Shown in pieces: positions 42,635 to 52,464 of a stretch of DNA of 64,000 nucleotides (positions are counted from its first letter, which is position 1; the number at the start of each line of letters is the position of its first letter). The DNA comes from Rhynchopus euleeides (Eukaryota > Euglenozoa > Diplonemea > Diplonemida > Diplonemidae): NCBI GenBank assembly GCA_963210315.1, contig OY723247.1, positions 1,612,001 to 1,676,000 of the forward strand, in the 5' to 3' direction. The notes below the pieces were generated by a model. That model worked only from the letters and a program-made list of their open reading frames with translations. It had not been told where the DNA came from and made no database searches. The position numbers and the translations under genes were made by a program.

Positions 42635-42994
42635 TCACGTGTCTGTCAGCACTCTTGTCCTTGGCGGGACCAGGTCGTGGAAGGAACGGGTCCCCAGGGC
42701 AGCTTCCGTGCGGTAGAGGAATAGCGCATCTTGTTGTAGAAGCACCCGTTGCCCGTACCACCCGGTGTTCACGGAGGACAGCTTGAACATGCACGCAGCC
42801 TGGTGCACAGCACCCCTCGCGCAGGTTAGAGGTGCACTCCGCACCTGTCCGTTCCCACAGCTGCCGCAGTGCGCAAGACAGTACGTCCCTTCTGCAAACA
42901 GGGAGGCGTTTCCTCATTGGGCTGATCTCAGTCGCACATGCACTTTGTTTCCTTCAGACAGCGGCTCGCGAAGGAGACCAGTGAAGTCTTTTTG

Positions 42995-43042
42995 AGAAGT
43001 TCGCAGCATGCCCTTCGTGTGAGGGGCATGCTGCGAACTTCT
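42995..43042. repeat. Long perfect hairpin
   Basis: AGAAGTTCGCAGCATGCCC pairs perfectly with GGGCATGCTGCGAACTTCT across a loop of about 9 nt (TTCGTGTGA plus flank). TTTT on the left and AAAA on the right extend the stem past one bulge. It immediately precedes the WD40-like relic. Confidence 0.8.
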
Positions 43043-43136
43043 AAAACCATAAGTGCTCTTGGAGTACCCTCCAATGGGTCAATCTCTGCGCTTCCACAGA
43101 GGCCCGCAACTTCACCCGGTCGTACCCCCCTTGTGC

Positions 43137-43393
43137 CAGGTTGTGTTGAAGGAGTGGAGCCACCTTCAGGCAGCCAGGGGTCACGGCGACTCTGTGCCGT
43201 TGGTCGCCTATCTGGAGGCGTCAGCATCTGGGATACAACGACTGCACAGTGTGCCCTCTACGACCCCACAGGGGGGCCGCTCGTGTCCGACATGGCCTTG
43301 TCCCCCTGCGCACGGCGGCTTGCCGTCTGTGCGGGGGTTCTGCTGCTGTACGACAGGGGGGATTGGGGTGCGCCCCACGCACGTACGGGATGA
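43137..43393 (+). pseudogene. Possible WD40-repeat relic
   Basis: One frame reads GRLSGGVSIWDTTTAQCALY and, 12 residues on, MALSPCARRLAVCAG...LLLYDR, which fits one WD repeat and the start of the next (GxxDGxVxIWD...SPDGxxLA). It is too short for a propeller, has no clear start and stops at 43393. It is either a gene fragment or chance similarity. Confidence 0.3.
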
Positions 43394-44467
43394 ATCCCTT
43401 GCGGACGGATATACCTTCAGCATGGACTCACCGAGAACGACAGGACTTCCCCAGCCAACTAACCCGGAACTTACCATAGAGAGGAAAGGTCATATGGAAA
43501 AGCAAAGCTTCCGAAACTGGAGGATGTCAATCGCGGTGTGAGGCAGGCACAGGTGTCTGCTTCACACTGTCCCTCCTGGTGGCTGAAGGGCCACAACTCA
43601 GGTTTCCCAAGGGCCCCAAAAGGGTACATAAAACCGACACCCCCAAGGGGTTTTTAACTACGAACGTACTACGAAATATGGGGGCTTCTGCTACACCAGG
43701 TGCCGAAAAAAGTGCGAGTTGTGTGGCGGTGAGGGGCTGGGCTGACGGGATGGGCTTTCTGGACTCCCTCAGCCGGCTGGTAGTATGCTTGTATCAGGGT
43801 GTCTGCCTCGCGCCGCCACGGATGCGGGGTCGCTGGGTGAAGGTCTCGGGGAGACTGGGCCACAGCACCCGAAGGTAGACCTGTGCACCAGCCGCGGTAC
43901 CAGAGATGTGAAAGCTTTGCACGACACTCGGCTACGAGGGAGTCGGAATCGGGGACTCCGGAGCGCTTGAGACCGGCTTCTCGCTGCAGTTCGACTCACA
44001 CGCTGGCGCTGGCTCAGCTTGCTCGCCATCCTACCTGTGACCGACGTGACGGTATACTCCTGTGCTGTCTTTGGACAGTTCCGGTTGGAGAAACTCATCA
44101 GTTTTGCGGCTGAAATCAGGTAGTCTGCTCGGTCTTCGGTGTACTTCAAATTTGGCGTGCCACGGTTTTTTCGGAAAAAAACACGGTTCACGGTATTTTC
44201 TTACGGCGTGGGTATAATTTTTACTAGTTACAAGCGACGAAGCGTAGCGAAGTCGCGAAGTAACGAAGGAAATCGTACGACTGAGGCTTTTGGATTAGCA
44301 CCTTCATGCCACCTCACAGGGACTCAACACAACCTTGAGACAGCAAGTGTGCGCTCAACAAAAAGTAGTCCGGAACTGTTCTCCCACAGTTGCTGGACAG
44401 GGTGTCTATAATAATAACGTTCAAAAAGTCCTGTTGTGTGGTCGAAACCTTTGTTGCTTCAAAAAAG

Positions 44468-44560
44468 GTGCCATGAGTCACTCTGCAGGGGTTCGACGGC
44501 CACTCGGGGCCCTTCGGGCCCCGAGTGGCCGTCTCACCCCCGCATCGTGACTCACGGCAC
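44468..44560. repeat. Nested palindrome 1
   Basis: The outer arms GTGCCATGAGTCAC (44468-44481) and GTGACTCACGGCAC (44547-44560) pair with one mismatch. The inner perfect 18-bp stem GACGGCCACTCGGGGCCC/GGGCCCCGAGTGGCCGTC (44495-44533) has a TTC loop and is flanked by GGGG and CCCC. Confidence 0.85.
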
Positions 44561-44602
44561 TTTCTTTCACGGCAATAATAACTATTTATTACCGTGAAAA
44601 CA

Positions 44603-44700
44603 AAGTACGGTAAAATCGACGAGGTGGGGTGAGACGGCCACGAGGGGCCGAAGGCCCCGAGTGGCCGTCGAACCCCAACCGAGTCGATTTTACCGTACTT
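44603..44700. repeat. Nested palindrome 2, inverted copy with different outer arms
   Basis: Perfect 18-bp outer arms AAGTACGGTAAAATCGAC (44603-44620) and GTCGATTTTACCGTACTT (44683-44700) enclose GGGG...CCCC with GACGGCCAC...GTGGCCGTC. The inner ~53 bp is the reverse complement of the inner part of palindrome 1 with a few changes, but the outer arms are unrelated. Confidence 0.85.
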
Positions 44701-45359
44701 TTCAAGGTGATGACATGTTTTTCTTGCACAATACGCAACTTTTGAACGCCAAAACCGCCTTTTGGTCGTTTTTTCTCTTCACGCCGTGAGAAAAAACCGT
44801 AAAATCGCTTTATTACCGTGAAAACGAAAAACTGTGCCCCATTTTTGAGGTTGCTCATGTGAGTATGTCTGAGAACACCAATATACAGAGGTTCCAGGCT
44901 GTACCACGTCCTGACTGAGATCGACTCCACAGGGGATGTCGTCCAGAGCGCCAAGTCTGGGGTATTCCGCCCTCAAGAACGGCGAGTCACACCTCATCTC
45001 GTTCTGATTTGCCCTCGACAGCTTCGTCTTCCTGGGGATCCCTGGTTCTGCTGGTTGACCTGTGGTTCACCGTGAAGAACCATTACCTGCTGTGCGACAC
45101 GGTATGCAGCATACACTTCTAAAAGGTCTATCTGCTTGCGGTGATCGTACTTCTCACGCCGCGGGGTGCTGCGCTTCTGGCTCTGGGCAGAGGTCGGGGG
45201 GAGCTGGATAGCGTGGCCGATGAACCCACCGCACCAACCCACCCCGCAGCCGACCTGGTGACCTGCAGACCCGCTCAGGCCTGATTTGTGCATTCACAAA
45301 ATCAGCCGCAGGTCCCTTCCAGAAAATCACTGTACGGACTTTTTTTTCACGCCAAAAAA

Positions 45360-45410
45360 AGCGTGAAAAAAAAGAAAAAAAGCGTGAGAAAAAAGAAAAA
45401 AGCGTGAGAA
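45360..45410 (+). repeat. GCGTGAGAAAAAAG short tandem repeat, left copy
   Basis: Three units of GCGTGA(G)AAAAAAGAAAAA follow a CACGCC, next to ATAACGGCCGTTTT palindromes (45421-45434 and 45494-45507). The matching array is at 47090-47142. Confidence 0.7.
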
Positions 45411-45589
45411 CATGGTTGCATAACGGCCGTTTTAAAAAATCCCTTGTATTTTGTGGACTTGCAAAAACGGCCGCTGATTTTCAGCATTTTAAAAAACGGC
45501 CGTTTTTTTACCTGGGAATTTTGTATGGGGCGTGGGTCAGCAGGCGAGATCCCACCACCAGGAGTGCCTCCCCACTGCAAGGGATACCC

Positions 45590-46710
45590 TGCAGCAAGCA
45601 TTGTGAGCGCGCCTTCAAGTATGATGCGAAGAGTTCAGACTTCGTGGACCACTTTGACGGACCGCGCCATATCAAGAAGAAGAAGAACGCAGCGTTGAAA
45701 GTGCAGAGCCAGGGAAACAGCTGGCGCTGTCGGAGTGCGATACCCTCAGTGGCAGGCTTGCAACTTCGGATTGCCCGGGGTGCGTTGTTCACCGGATCAC
45801 CGGCTGGCCTGGTGCATGATGCTGTCAAGAAGTGTGCCCCGAGGAGGGGCTGAACATGGTTGCGGCCAATCTAGGCACGTGTGTCGTGGATGACCGTGCA
45901 GGCAGCGGTGGGTGTCGCTCACTGGCATCAGGGCTCTTCCGATAGAGCTTTCCCTTGATCTCGGCGACAGCACCCCGGATGAGAAGGACACCGCCTTCGC
46001 TGATTTCTTCCCGAAGGCACGGGCGATCATCCCGGGCAATATGCAGCACCAGCTGGATGGGTTCACGACCGCACTGGCGCTGAAGGATGTGCTGTGCCAC
46101 ATCTCTGACGCAGCTGAGAGGGAGAAGCAGGCGAGCAAGACGGCACCACCGGCCGTGCGATCCCGCTTCTCTCCGACACACACTACCTGCACCGCTTGAG
46201 TGGATCTGCACCTTGCACCACGTCCCCGGGCATTTATACAATCTTCCGGGCCCGCTGCAGGACAGCGGCCCTGCTACGTGTGCGTCGCTTCTGCGGTTGG
46301 CAGAGATGCCCACGAAATCGCTGGGCTCGAGTCCCACCTGCAGGCCGCCGTCCGCCTGACGGCACCCCTCGCATCGCTGCTCCAGAAGTACTGCGATGCG
46401 CAGCTGGGTGTGCCAACGGCGTGCCCCTGTTGACGCAGTGCACACCGACATTGTGAATGTCATCGAGAAAGTGTCTGAGGTGGGGAAGTACGACCCCCCA
46501 GTGCCCCTGGCAGGGGAGCTGGCCTGGGCTGGCGACCGCATGCGCAGAAGGTGGGACGGCACGGAATCAGGGAAGTCCTTCTGGTTTGCGGTCCGCCGTC
46601 TGTGCCCGAGCGCGTACGGCCGCATGAGTCGTAGGGGTGTCAGAACTCCGGTGCCACCTCCCCTCTGTTTCGGGGAGGTCACGAGCAGGGCCTGGGTGAT
46701 CTACGACTAG
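45590..46710 (+). pseudogene. Decayed transposase-like coding remnant (possibly hAT)
   Basis: Protein-like segments occur in successive frames. Frame 2 has KHCERAFKYDAKSSDFVDHF followed by GPRHIKKKK, a Cys/His arrangement like a BED or C2H2 finger. Frame 3 has MSLTGIRALPIELSLDLGDS and ALKDVLCHISDAAEREKQAS, a stop at 46197, then LESHLQAAVRLTAPLASLLQ. Frame 1 after about 46430 has DIVNVIEKVSEVGKYDPPVP and RMRRRWDGTESGKSFWFAVR. The need for two frame changes and one stop marks it as broken. The hAT assignment rests only on general resemblance. Confidence 0.35.
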
Positions 46711-47089
46711 GCCACCACGTTCCGAGGGTGTGCTGGATTTCTGGGACAACCCGGGGGCGAACCGGGCTGCTACACTCCTCTCTGCTCTCGGGTGTCTGCT
46801 GCTTGTCGAGCGACAGGCAGGGCGGAAGCCATTTTTCTTTGTACAGTCGACAGAGAATCGCAGTGCCCAATGTCACGTGTCGGCAACAGGGAGTTGTCAA
46901 GTGTGTTTCCTCAGCTCGGTACGGTAAGCAGGAGGCGAATCTCCAAAGGAAAATAGGAGGGGGAAAAAAACGGCCGTTTTTTCGTCAACAAAACATGGAA
47001 ACGGCCGTTTTTATATTTCGGTAGCGGGAACTGAGGTAGTGAATTCTCCGAAAATCCACTCCCTCCATGACGGCCGTTATGACACTATG

Positions 47090-47142
47090 TGAGAAAAAAG
47101 AAAAAGGCGTGAGAAAAAAGTAAAAAGCGTGAGAAAAAAGTG
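47090..47142 (+). repeat. GCGTGAGAAAAAAG short tandem repeat, right copy
   Basis: Units of (G)GCGTGAGAAAAAAGTAAAAA lie in the same orientation as those at 45360, again beside ACGGCCGTTAT (47070-47080). AAACGGCCGTTTT also occurs at about 46970 and 46999. The two arrays bracket the transposase-like remnant and may mark the ends of one element. Confidence 0.65.
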
Positions 47143-47298
47143 ATTACCGTAACCGGGCGTGCGTGAAAAAAAGTTGCGTGGCGTCCAAGAAATAGATATT
47201 TTTGGGTGATGTCATGTTTCCCCCGTCACCTGTTGTTTCTATCCACCCACTTCATCATCCTGCAGCGCTCTGAACGCACACAAAAAGAAGAAGCCAAT

Positions 47299-48405
47299 AT
47301 GTCGCGCACGTACTCCGACAAGAAGATTGCCTTCTGCAAGAAGATGAACAAGTACTTCGACGAGTACGAGAAGGTGATTGTGGTGACCTGCGACAACGTG
47401 ACGTCGCGCCAGTTCAACACGATGCGCATCGGGATGCGCCCGTCCGGCAAGTTCCCGTTCGAGGGGAAGATCCTGATGGGGAAGAACACGCTGATGAAGC
47501 GTTGCCTGGCCAACCGCGCTGAGGCCGACCCCGAGAACGAGCTGAAGCAGATGCAGTGCGAGCGCTTCACGGAGCTGCTGAAGCTGAACGTTGGGCTGAT
47601 CTTCACCAACGGTATGGCACTGCTGTTTTCCCTCTACACACACCCCACCCACAGACGACCTGACCCTGGTGCAGAAGATGCTTGGGGAGAACGTCGTGCA
47701 GTCCGCTGCACGTGTGGGCTCGAAGGCCCCGTGCGACGTCATGATCCCGAAGGGCGTGACCAACCTGGAGCCTGGCCAGACGTCGTTCTTCCAGGCCCTG
47801 AACATCCACACGAAGATCTTCAAGTCCAACATCGAGATCCTGAACGACGTGCACCTGGTAAAGGAGGGTGACCGTGTGGGCCCCTCGGAGGCGACGCTGC
47901 TGCAGAAGCTGAACATCCGCCCCTTCTACTACGGTCTGGTGGTATGTACTTGCCACACCATCTTATTGTGACCTGATGACAATTTCACCCTGCTTCTTTG
48001 CACCACACTGCCCACACCGCTGCACAGATGGAGATGATCTGCGACCAGGGCTCCTTCTACACCCCGGCCGTGCTGTCGATGACCGACGACGTGAAGCAGG
48101 CCAAGGTGGCCGCCGCCATCGCGAACGTGACCAAGCTGTCCCTCGGGACAGGCTTCGTGACCGAGGCGTCCGTGCCCCACCTTGCCGTCAACGCCTTCAA
48201 GAACATCTTCGCCGTGTCGCTCGGTACCGACTACGACTTCGAGGCGTTCAACGCCAAGCAGCTCAAGCAGGACATCAAGGAGGGCAAGGTCGCGGCTGCC
48301 CCCGCCGCAGCAGCCCCGGCGGCTGAGGCTGCTGCCCCTGCGGCTGCGGCCCCCGAGCCGGAGGAGTCGGAGGACGACGACATGGGCATGGACCTGTTCG
48401 ACTAG
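47299..48405 (+). CDS. RPLP0: Ribosomal stalk protein P0 (uL10), copy 2
   Basis: Exons 47299-47611, 47655-47941 and 48028-48405 with the same introns (43 and 86 bp) as the copy at 40192. I find only two base differences over 1,107 bp, both synonymous (GTG to GTA at ~47858, GCG to GCA at ~48309). Identity begins at the ATG and ends about 10 bases after the stop (GGCTCTAGGC); flanks are unrelated. The leader has a good acceptor (TTCATCATCCTGCAG, 47263-47277). Because introns are kept, this copy came from DNA duplication or gene conversion, not retroposition. Confidence 0.95.
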
Positions 48406-49203
48406 GCTCTAGGCGAACAGGCTGCTTACAGGCTCCGCTGTAGTCGTGCAGCAGTCCACGACTCTCAGCTCGCTGTGTCACTATCCTAATGCACGGTGTA
48501 CAGCTATGATTTGTTGTCTTTGATAAACAGAGCGGATATCATCAACTACAGGCGACATCATGCCAACGGGCAGACCCCACGGCGCGTGCAAGTCAGTCAC
48601 GACGGAGTCTGTTAGCTTTTTTTGTCGAGAGATGTGAGCAAGCCACCCCCAACCCCAGTAGCCCCCGCCCGTTGCCTCCCCCCCTCCCTTGGTGGATGTG
48701 ATGTTCGCCAAAACGATCCAACGGCAGACAGAAAATAGGCTTAACCCACCCACCCCTGTCGTTCAGAGCACGTTTCTTCGCCCAACCCACGACCGACCGA
48801 TGCAGACGGACGGCATTGGCCTTCGCAGCGAGTGAAGTGCCGCAATGGTCATTGAAAAAATCACACTGGCACGTGCATACCCCGATGGCCCCCACCCCTT
48901 CCCTCCCCGACCCCCTGCCCGCGATTGTTAGCCTGATGTGCACACCCTCCTCGGACAAGTACTGTCGACACCGTTGTAAGACAGATCTTCCTTCTCGCAA
49001 CAAGGCCGTAGATCCGACAATCATAATGGCAAGACACGGCCAAATCACGATATTGCCTCTCTGGCTTGCAGTGTATTACTTTCTGCCTTTTACTATTACT
49101 ACCCTCCCTTTGATCTGTGGCGGTGTTGTATGCAGGCGACATCAGACCCACTCACCCCCCTCCCGCCCAGCCACAGGCAACACAACCAAAAGGCAAAGGA
49201 GAG
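48406..49203. other. Intergenic, left edge of LPMO array
   Basis: No gene. The sequence resembles the array spacer only from about 49110 on (ATCTGTGG...CAGGCGAC), with differences. From 49144 it is identical to it, so the array boundary lies near 49,110-49,144. Confidence 0.6.
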
Positions 49204-50247
49204 ATGCAAAAGGTGCTCAAGACAGCGCTGCTGGTGGCAGCAGTGACGACAGGGGCCAACGGGCATGGCTACGTGAGCTCTCCGCCGTCGCGCCCCTACG
49301 GCTGCAAGACGGGGCTGAACAGCGGGTGCGGCGGGGTGCAGTATGAGCCGCAGAGTGTGGAGGGCCCTGACGGGTGGCCGGCAGGCGGGCCGCGGGGCGG
49401 GACGGTGGCGGCTGCGGGTGGACGCTTCACGGCGCTGAACGCACAGACCAGCTCGCGTTGGGGGAAGACGCGGATGTCTGGTGGTTCCAACACCTTCACG
49501 TGGACCTTCACTGCGGGCCATGTGACACGTGACTACAAGTACTACATCACACGGCAGGGGTGGAACCAGAACCAGGCGCTGTCGAGCTCGTCCTTCGACA
49601 CGACACCCTTCTGCACTGTGGACGGGGGGATGCGTCGCCCAGGGTCGTCGGCCAGCCACCAGTGCAACGTCCCCACACGCCAGGGGTACCACGTCGTCAT
49701 GGCTGTGTGGGATGTGGGTGACACGGCGGCCAGCTTCTACAACGCAATCGACCTGGACTTCGGTGGCGGCGGTTCGGGTCCTGCTCCTGCCCCTGGGCCT
49801 GGCCCGCGCCCGGCTCCCGTGCCCGTGCCTGTGCCCCGCCCGGTCCCTGTGCCCCCTGTGCCTGCCCCGCAGCCCGCACCCTCCCCGTCAGGGTGCAACG
49901 GCGTGACGCTCCCGCTGTGGTCCAACTGCAGGGTGTCGCCTGGGTGCTGTGCCGCTGGGTCCACCTGCTACGAGATGTCGCAGTGGTACGCGCAGTGCCG
50001 CACGTCGTGCAACAGTGGCAGGGGCTGGACGTGCCGCGTCCTGGGTGGTGGCGGTGGTGCACCTGCCCCCCAGCCGCAGCCGCAGCCTGCACCCCGCCCT
50101 CAGCCCCGCCCCCAGCCGCAGCCCCAGCCTTCACCTGCAGGGTGCGGGCGCCGCATCGCCAAGTGGGCTGCGTGCCTCGGGAAGGAGGGGTGCTGCTCCA
50201 GCGGGCTGACCTGCTCGGGCACTCGGTGGTGGAAGTCTTGCAAGTGA
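49204..50247 (+). CDS. Secreted AA10 LPMO with two CBM1-like modules, copy 1
   Basis: 347 aa. The start is ATG 49204 (MQKVLKTALLVAAVTTGANG): signal cleavage after residue 20 exposes His21, the N-terminal copper ligand an LPMO requires, so longer in-frame starts are rejected. The catalytic domain (21-187) has His21 and His106 (TAGHVTRDYKYYIT) as the histidine brace, Ala104 before it, axial Phe178 (FYNAIDLDF) and the AA10 signature AVWDVGDTAASFYNA. A Pro/Val/Ala linker follows, then a Cys-rich CBM1-like module (W-x2-C...CC...STC...WYAQC), a PQPQP linker and a second shorter one (GCCSSGLTC...WWKSC). Expected: oxidative cleavage of chitin or cellulose outside the cell. This copy has the shortest linker (no extra Val-Pro) and Gly in NSGRGWTC. 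The leader includes CCCGCCCAGCCACAG, a likely splice acceptor. Confidence 0.93.
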   Translation: MQKVLKTALLVAAVTTGANGHGYVSSPPSRPYGCKTGLNSGCGGVQYEPQSVEGPDGWPAGGPRGGTVAAAGGRFTALNAQTSSRWGKTRMSGGSNTFTWTFTAGHVTRDYKYYITRQGWNQNQALSSSSFDTTPFCTVDGGMRRPGSSASHQCNVPTRQGYHVVMAVWDVGDTAASFYNAIDLDFGGGGSGPAPAPGPGPRPAPVPVPVPRPVPVPPVPAPQPAPSPSGCNGVTLPLWSNCRVSPGCCAAGSTCYEMSQWYAQCRTSCNSGRGWTCRVLGGGGGAPAPQPQPQPAPRPQPRPQPQPQPSPAGCGRRIAKWAACLGKEGCCSSGLTCSGTRWWKSCK

Positions 50248-51414
50248 TCGCGTAGAACCTTGCGTCCCCCACGCGACCTTCTTGGTCGTCGTCTGTCTGG
50301 CGCCTCTTCTCATATTATTACTGCGCCTTCTTCTTTTCATCTGGCACACCGCTGGGCTATATACACAGCCTGTGCCACACATCCATATATATTATTCCAC
50401 GCCTGGAGCACTTCAGTTTGACTCAGAATCTGTCGACCCAACTCACCTGCCAGCCAGCCTGCCACACGCAAGTCGTGTTGCAGGCATACACAGGCGCGCA
50501 GGTCGTGTCGCCGTTCGCCTGTCACATTGTATTCTTTCCACACACCCTGTTCTTGTTTCCACAACTGTTGTTTCTTTGTTTCTTGACAACCTGCAGTTGG
50601 CTGGCTGGGTGGGGCGGTGCCTCAACACACCGCCACCCACCCAGCCCTGCCCAGCACCCTCCCTTGAGCGTATGCACTGCTTCAAGCATAAAAGATACTT
50701 GGCGATCTCGAGACACACTTCGTCTACGCCTTGCCTGAGGCCCCGATGCACCACATAGACGTGCAACGCAACAAGGGTGACCCACCTCCATGACGTTCGC
50801 CTTCCAGGGCCAGCCGGATATCGACCTGAAGCCCACCTTGGGACGTGCGCCACGATGAACCCGAGATTCCCTCCCCCCCTCCACCCCCGCCCCCACTCGC
50901 CATTGTCAACCTGATGCTGACGTGTTACACTTGTCCAGCTCCCACCCCCACCGTCTCCCTGCTTTGCACCCCACGCCATCACGATGTCAAGTGCCTCCTG
51001 CACACCATCCCAAGCCAAGGCCCACAAGGCCTCCGTCGTCGAGGTAGCGGATGCTGCCTCCACTGCGGTTTGCCGATCCTCTTCAGGCAAGACCGTCGAC
51101 ATGCTTGTATGTTATAGTCATCCTCCCCGCAATGCGACCCGTTGTGCCGACTGCGGGGTGTGGTAGAGTTGCATGCCGCATGCGTGGCCGAGTGGCTCGG
51201 GGCCTGCCCTGTTTTGGAGATCAGTGTTGTGTATTGCTTTTGTGTCCTTTACTGTTGCTGCATCCCCTCCTGCTTGCTCAAAGGCTGTCTTGTTTCGGGG
51301 TTTGTGTTGGAGCGTGGTCTCATATCTGTGGTGGTTATGCAGGCAGGCGACGTCAGACCCACTCACCCCCCTCCCGCCCAGCCACAGGCAACACAACCAA
51401 AAGGCAAAGGAGAG
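50248..51414. other. LPMO spacer (type example, 1,167 bp)
   Basis: No gene. A strong imperfect hairpin lies at 50604-50645 (GCTGGGTGGGGCGGTG against CACCGCCACCCACCCAGC, 8-nt loop). The 3' end has pyrimidine tracts with TTATGCAG and CCCAGCCACAG before the next ATG. Conserved open frames of 60-260 codons simply reflect the near-identity of units. Later spacers differ at a few sites: CCTCCATGACG/GAGATTCCC here and after copies 2 and 6, CCTTCATGACG/GAGATACCC after copies 3, 4 and 5. Confidence 0.75.
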
Positions 51415-52464
51415 ATGCAAAAGGTGCTCAAGACAGCGCTGCTGGTGGCAGCAGTGACGACAGGGGCCAACGGGCATGGCTACGTGAGCTCTCCGCCGTC
51501 GCGCCCCTACGGCTGCAAGACGGGGCTGAACAGCGGGTGCGGCGGGGTGCAGTATGAGCCGCAGAGTGTGGAGGGCCCTGACGGGTGGCCGGCAGGCGGG
51601 CCGCGGGGCGGGACGGTGGCGGCTGCGGGTGGACGCTTCACGGCGCTGAACGCACAGACCAGCTCGCGTTGGGGGAAGACGCGGATGTCTGGTGGTTCCA
51701 ACACCTTCACGTGGACCTTCACTGCGGGCCATGTGACACGTGACTACAAGTACTACATCACACGGCAGGGGTGGAACCAGAACCAGGCGCTGTCGAGCTC
51801 GTCCTTCGACACGACACCCTTCTGCACTGTGGACGGGGGGATGCGTCGCCCAGGGTCGTCGGCCAGCCACCAGTGCAACGTCCCCACACGCCAGGGGTAC
51901 CACGTCGTCATGGCTGTGTGGGATGTGGGTGACACGGCGGCCAGCTTCTACAACGCAATCGACCTGGACTTCGGTGGCGGCGGTTCGGGTCCTGCTCCTG
52001 CCCCTGTGCCTGGGCCTGGCCCGCGCCCGGCTCCCGTGCCCGTGCCTGTGCCCCGCCCGGTCCCTGTGCCCCCTGTGCCTGCCCCGCAGCCCGCACCCTC
52101 CCCGTCAGGGTGCAACGGCGTGACGCTCCCGCTGTGGTCCAACTGCAGGGTGTCGCCTGGGTGCTGTGCCGCTGGGTCCACCTGCTACGAGATGTCGCAG
52201 TGGTACGCGCAGTGCCGCACGTCGTGCAACAGTGGCAGGGGCTGGACGTGCCGCGTCCTGGGTGGTGGCGGTGGTGCACCTGCCCCCCAGCCGCAGCCGC
52301 AGCCTGCACCCCGCCCTCAGCCCCGCCCCCAGCCGCAGCCCCAGCCTTCACCTGCAGGGTGCGGGCGCCGCATCGCCAAGTGGGCTGCGTGCCTCGGGAA
52401 GGAGGGGTGCTGCTCCAGCGGGCTGACCTGCTCGGGCACTCGGTGGTGGAAGTCTTGCAAGTGA
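51415..52464 (+). CDS. AA10 LPMO, copy 2
   Basis: 349 aa. It has the same signal peptide and copper-site residues as copy 1 and one additional Val-Pro in the first linker (APAPVPGPGP). It keeps Gly in NSGRGWTC. The leader differs from copy 1 upstream of CAGACCCACTCAC: here GGTGGTTATGCAGGCAGGCG. This is the leader shared by all later copies. Confidence 0.93.
   Translation: MQKVLKTALLVAAVTTGANGHGYVSSPPSRPYGCKTGLNSGCGGVQYEPQSVEGPDGWPAGGPRGGTVAAAGGRFTALNAQTSSRWGKTRMSGGSNTFTWTFTAGHVTRDYKYYITRQGWNQNQALSSSSFDTTPFCTVDGGMRRPGSSASHQCNVPTRQGYHVVMAVWDVGDTAASFYNAIDLDFGGGGSGPAPAPVPGPGPRPAPVPVPVPRPVPVPPVPAPQPAPSPSGCNGVTLPLWSNCRVSPGCCAAGSTCYEMSQWYAQCRTSCNSGRGWTCRVLGGGGGAPAPQPQPQPAPRPQPRPQPQPQPSPAGCGRRIAKWAACLGKEGCCSSGLTCSGTRWWKSCK

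Larger units (their letters stand above)
41299..47298. other. Repeat-rich spacer between the two P0 genes
   Basis: About 6 kb with no intact gene. It holds a TIR element (41785-42634), a strong hairpin (42995-43042), a WD40-like relic (43137-43393), paired palindromes (44468-44700), transposase-like remnants (45590-46710) and two arrays of GCGTGAGAAAAAAG (45360-45410, 47090-47142). Stretches 43400-44460 and 44720-45330 hold only short frames. A minus-strand frame at 44994-45293 (REKYDHRKQIDLLEVYAAYRV) has protein-like composition and may be another relic. Confidence 0.5.

Noticed and set aside
50282-50758. 158-codon frame with hydrophobic start in the LPMO spacer
   Set aside because: It begins at a non-ATG codon, and identity across units cannot show selection on protein.
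51142-51414. N-terminal extension of the LPMO frames (to ~440 aa) in copies 2-7
   Set aside because: An LPMO needs its copper His at the mature N-terminus, given exactly by the internal ATG and signal peptide. The extension covers the splice-acceptor leader, and copy 1 does not share it fully.
51118-51903. 261-codon antisense frame repeated in every LPMO unit
   Set aside because: Its conservation only reflects near-identity of units; composition is typical of antisense GC-rich shadow frames.
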